Shown here: positions 6,459-7,116 of the stretch, one piece after another | How positions within the stretch are numbered: position 1 is the stretch's first letter | Layout of the letters: every line of letters begins with the position of its first letter | Assembly (NCBI GenBank): GCA_028697615.1 | Contig: JAQVET010000034.1 | Span: 1-7,116, forward strand | Reading direction: 5' to 3' | DNA length: 7,116 nucleotides | Origin: Minisyncoccota bacterium | GTDB lineage: Bacteria > Patescibacteriota > Minisyncoccia > Minisyncoccales > GCA-002788555 | Notes under the pieces: generated by a model | Databases searched by the model: none | The model's input: only the letters and a program-made list of their open reading frames with translations | Told to the model about the DNA's origin: nothing | Made by a program: the position numbers and the translations under genes

Positions 6459-6977
6459 TTATTTATCTTTTAAAAATGAATATTTTAAACTTCTCCAAAA
6501 AACATTAAATGAACTCAAAATTAATATAACTAAAGTTATCCAAAACAAAATCAATATACCACCACTCTCTTGTAAGCCAAAAATTAAAACCGCAACTAAA
6601 ATATAAAGTAGTGGTGTATGAAAATATTTAGTTTTAGTATGAAAAATTTTAACTTCTTTCTTTGTTAAGATCGGAAACATAAAACTCAAACCAATAAAAA
6701 AGATAAAAATTAAAAAATAATTAACTTCAGTTATATTAATTAAATTAAAAGAAATTGCACAGAAAGAAAAAAATAAAAGATCAACCAATGGATCAATTGC
6801 TTCTCCCAAAAACGTTACTTCTTTCATTTGTCTTGCTAAATAACCATCAAGTACATCAATAAAAAGATTTAAAAATAGAATTAAAAACGCACCCCATTTT
6901 ATATTAGAGATTATACACCAAAGAAAGAGTGGTCCAAAAATTACTCGAGATAAAGTTATTTTATTAGCTAAAGACAT
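6459..6977 (-). CDS. CDP-alcohol phosphatidyltransferase family protein (PgsA-like)
   Basis: This 172-residue membrane protein carries the full CDP-alcohol phosphatidyltransferase signature D-x2-D-G-x2-A-R-x8-G-x3-D-x3-D, with residues D41, D44, G45, A48, R49, G58, D62 and D66. The four Asp bind the two metal ions that drive displacement of CMP from a CDP-lipid by an alcohol. About five to six membrane helices follow the usual layout, and the N-terminus NKITLSRVIFGP matches the family. The acceptor (glycerol-3-phosphate, inositol-phosphate or serine) cannot be told from what is visible. It is slightly short for the family (usually about 180-200). It is the first gene of the minus-strand block, with a candidate promoter directly upstream, and is followed after 9 bp by the CarS-like gene expected to make its CDP-lipid substrate. 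PGP synthase is the default guess; archaetidyl-type transfer is possible given its partner. Confidence 0.9.
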   Translation of the reverse strand: MSLANKITLSRVIFGPLFLWCIISNIKWGAFLILFLNLFIDVLDGYLARQMKEVTFLGEAIDPLVDLLFFSFCAISFNLINITEVNYFLIFIFFIGLSFMFPILTKKEVKIFHTKTKYFHTPLLYILVAVLIFGLQESGGILILFWITLVILILSSFNVFWRSLKYSFLKDK

Positions 6978-6982
6978 AAAAA

Positions 6983-7024
6983 ATTATAATTATATATATT
7001 AGCATATCTATTCAAACCATTCAA
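6983..7024 (-). promoter_or_regulatory. Candidate promoter region of the envelope gene block
   Basis: On the minus strand TTGAAT (7024-7019) is followed after 17 bp by TAATAT (7001-6996), with TG at the extended -10 position (7004-7003). Two perfect TATAAT hexamers also occur at 6994-6989 and 6988-6983. The second TTGAAT (7015-7010) is 15 bp from the first of these. If 6994-6989 is used, the transcript would begin only a few bases before the ATG, making the mRNA almost leaderless. Which -10 is used cannot be decided by reading. Confidence 0.4.
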
Positions 7025-7033
7025 ACTGTTCGA
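7010..7033. repeat. 9-bp tandem repeat ATTCAAAC(C/T)
   Basis: ATTCAAACC (7010-7018) is followed immediately by ATTCAAACT (7019-7027) and then by a decayed copy beginning GTTCGA (7028-7033). The minus-strand TTGAAT -35-like hexamers lie inside these units, so the repeat may set promoter choice or bind a regulator. Only two good copies are present. Confidence 0.5.
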
Positions 7034-7037
7034 TTTA

Positions 7038-7065
7038 TTATCGTAACGAGCAAAGCGAGCGATAA
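7038..7065. repeat. Bulged hairpin with AAA triloop and tandem G-A mismatch
   Basis: TTATCG (7038-7043) pairs with CGATAA (7060-7065). Inside, after a three-base bulge (TAA), CGAGC (7047-7051) faces GCGAG (7055-7059) across an AAA loop. The inner stem pairs C-G, G-C and C-G and places two adjacent G-A mismatches in the 5'-GA-3' orientation, an arrangement known to be stable in DNA mini-hairpins. This is the first of three such structures in a row and is much richer in G+C than the rest of the window. Confidence 0.55.
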
Positions 7066-7078
7066 ATTTGTTACCACA

Positions 7079-7095
7079 GGTTCACGAAGTGAACC
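7079..7095. repeat. Perfect 7-bp hairpin with GAA triloop
   Basis: GGTTCAC (7079-7085) and GTGAACC (7089-7095) are exact reverse complements separated by GAA. The stem has four G-C pairs, so it is by far the strongest short hairpin in the window. No run of T follows on either strand, so it does not look like an intrinsic terminator. Confidence 0.8.
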
Positions 7096-7098
7096 GAG

Positions 7099-7115
7099 GA
7101 CATTAGCGAAGCGTC
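7099..7115. repeat. Bulged GCGAAGC mini-hairpin at right edge
   Basis: The heptamer GCGAAGC (7106-7112) is the classic very stable DNA mini-hairpin with a GAA loop. Outside it GAC (7099-7101) pairs with GTC (7113-7115) after a four-base left-side bulge (ATTA). This mirrors the layout of the hairpin at 7038-7065: an outer stem, an A/T bulge on the left arm, and an inner purine triloop. The element probably continues beyond the window. Confidence 0.55.
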
Positions 7116-7116
7116 T

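Noticed and set aside
7079..7095. The GC-rich hairpin as a rho-independent terminator or tRNA T-arm
   Set aside because: No T-run follows on either strand and there is no cloverleaf context. The loop is three bases, not the seven of a T-loop.
7021..7116. Minus-strand open frame of 31 codons running in from the right edge (could be the end of another gene)
   Set aside because: The frame is open mainly because the stretch consists of hairpin motifs, and the peptide shows no recognisable family. The self-complementary structure is a better explanation. The full gene would be needed to decide.
1..7116. UGA-as-glycine code of Gracilibacteria/Absconditabacteria
   Set aside because: No TGA stop is used by the seven complete genes, which raised the question. 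However, all genes are full length, with conserved glycines encoded by GGN and tryptophan by TGG, so the standard bacterial code explains everything.

Overview
This is a strongly A+T-rich window (by eye roughly a quarter to 30% G+C) with small gaps between genes. Seven complete protein genes and one gene cut by the left edge are visible. All complete genes read in the standard bacterial code: glycine and tryptophan codons are ordinary, six stops are TAA and one is TAG. The gene versions suggest a Candidate Phyla Radiation (Patescibacteria, Parcubacteria-like) bacterium. These include a MurJ with a lineage-type central cavity, a short archaeal-type GlmU, a CarS-type CTP:lipid cytidylyltransferase beside a very small CDP-alcohol phosphatidyltransferase, and a phosphoglycerate mutase with unusual substrate-site residues. 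The taxon is an inference, not a proof.

Layout. Positions 1-846 (minus strand) hold a ThiF/MoeB-type E1-like adenylyltransferase gene and, 15 bp after its stop, the first 19 codons of an unidentified gene that runs out of the window. Positions 847-1031 form a divergent promoter region with candidate promoters on both strands and a 9-bp inverted repeat between them. Positions 1032-2609 (plus strand) encode cofactor-independent phosphoglycerate mutase, gpmI. It converges with a minus-strand block that covers the rest of the window: pgsA-like (6977-6459), carS-like (6449-5892), a small two-helix membrane protein (5812-5591), murJ (5456-3813) and glmU-like (3798-2620).

How the genes fit together. 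The minus-strand block is an envelope cluster. GlmU would supply UDP-GlcNAc for peptidoglycan or surface glycans, and MurJ would flip the finished lipid-linked precursor. The CarS-like and CDP-alcohol transferase pair would activate a lipid with CTP and then swap CMP for a polar head group. gpmI is lower glycolysis. The ThiF-like protein would activate a carboxyl group, but its partner is not identifiable here.

The most notable non-coding signals are a relatively GC-rich cluster of tiny purine-triloop hairpins at the right edge (7038-7116, probably continuing outside), a direct/inverted repeat assembly at the start of murJ, and no Shine-Dalgarno sequence before any of the eight starts. No single feature proves an undescribed system. 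The best candidates are the CarS/CDP-alcohol transferase lipid module, the cavity-altered MurJ and the right-edge hairpin element.
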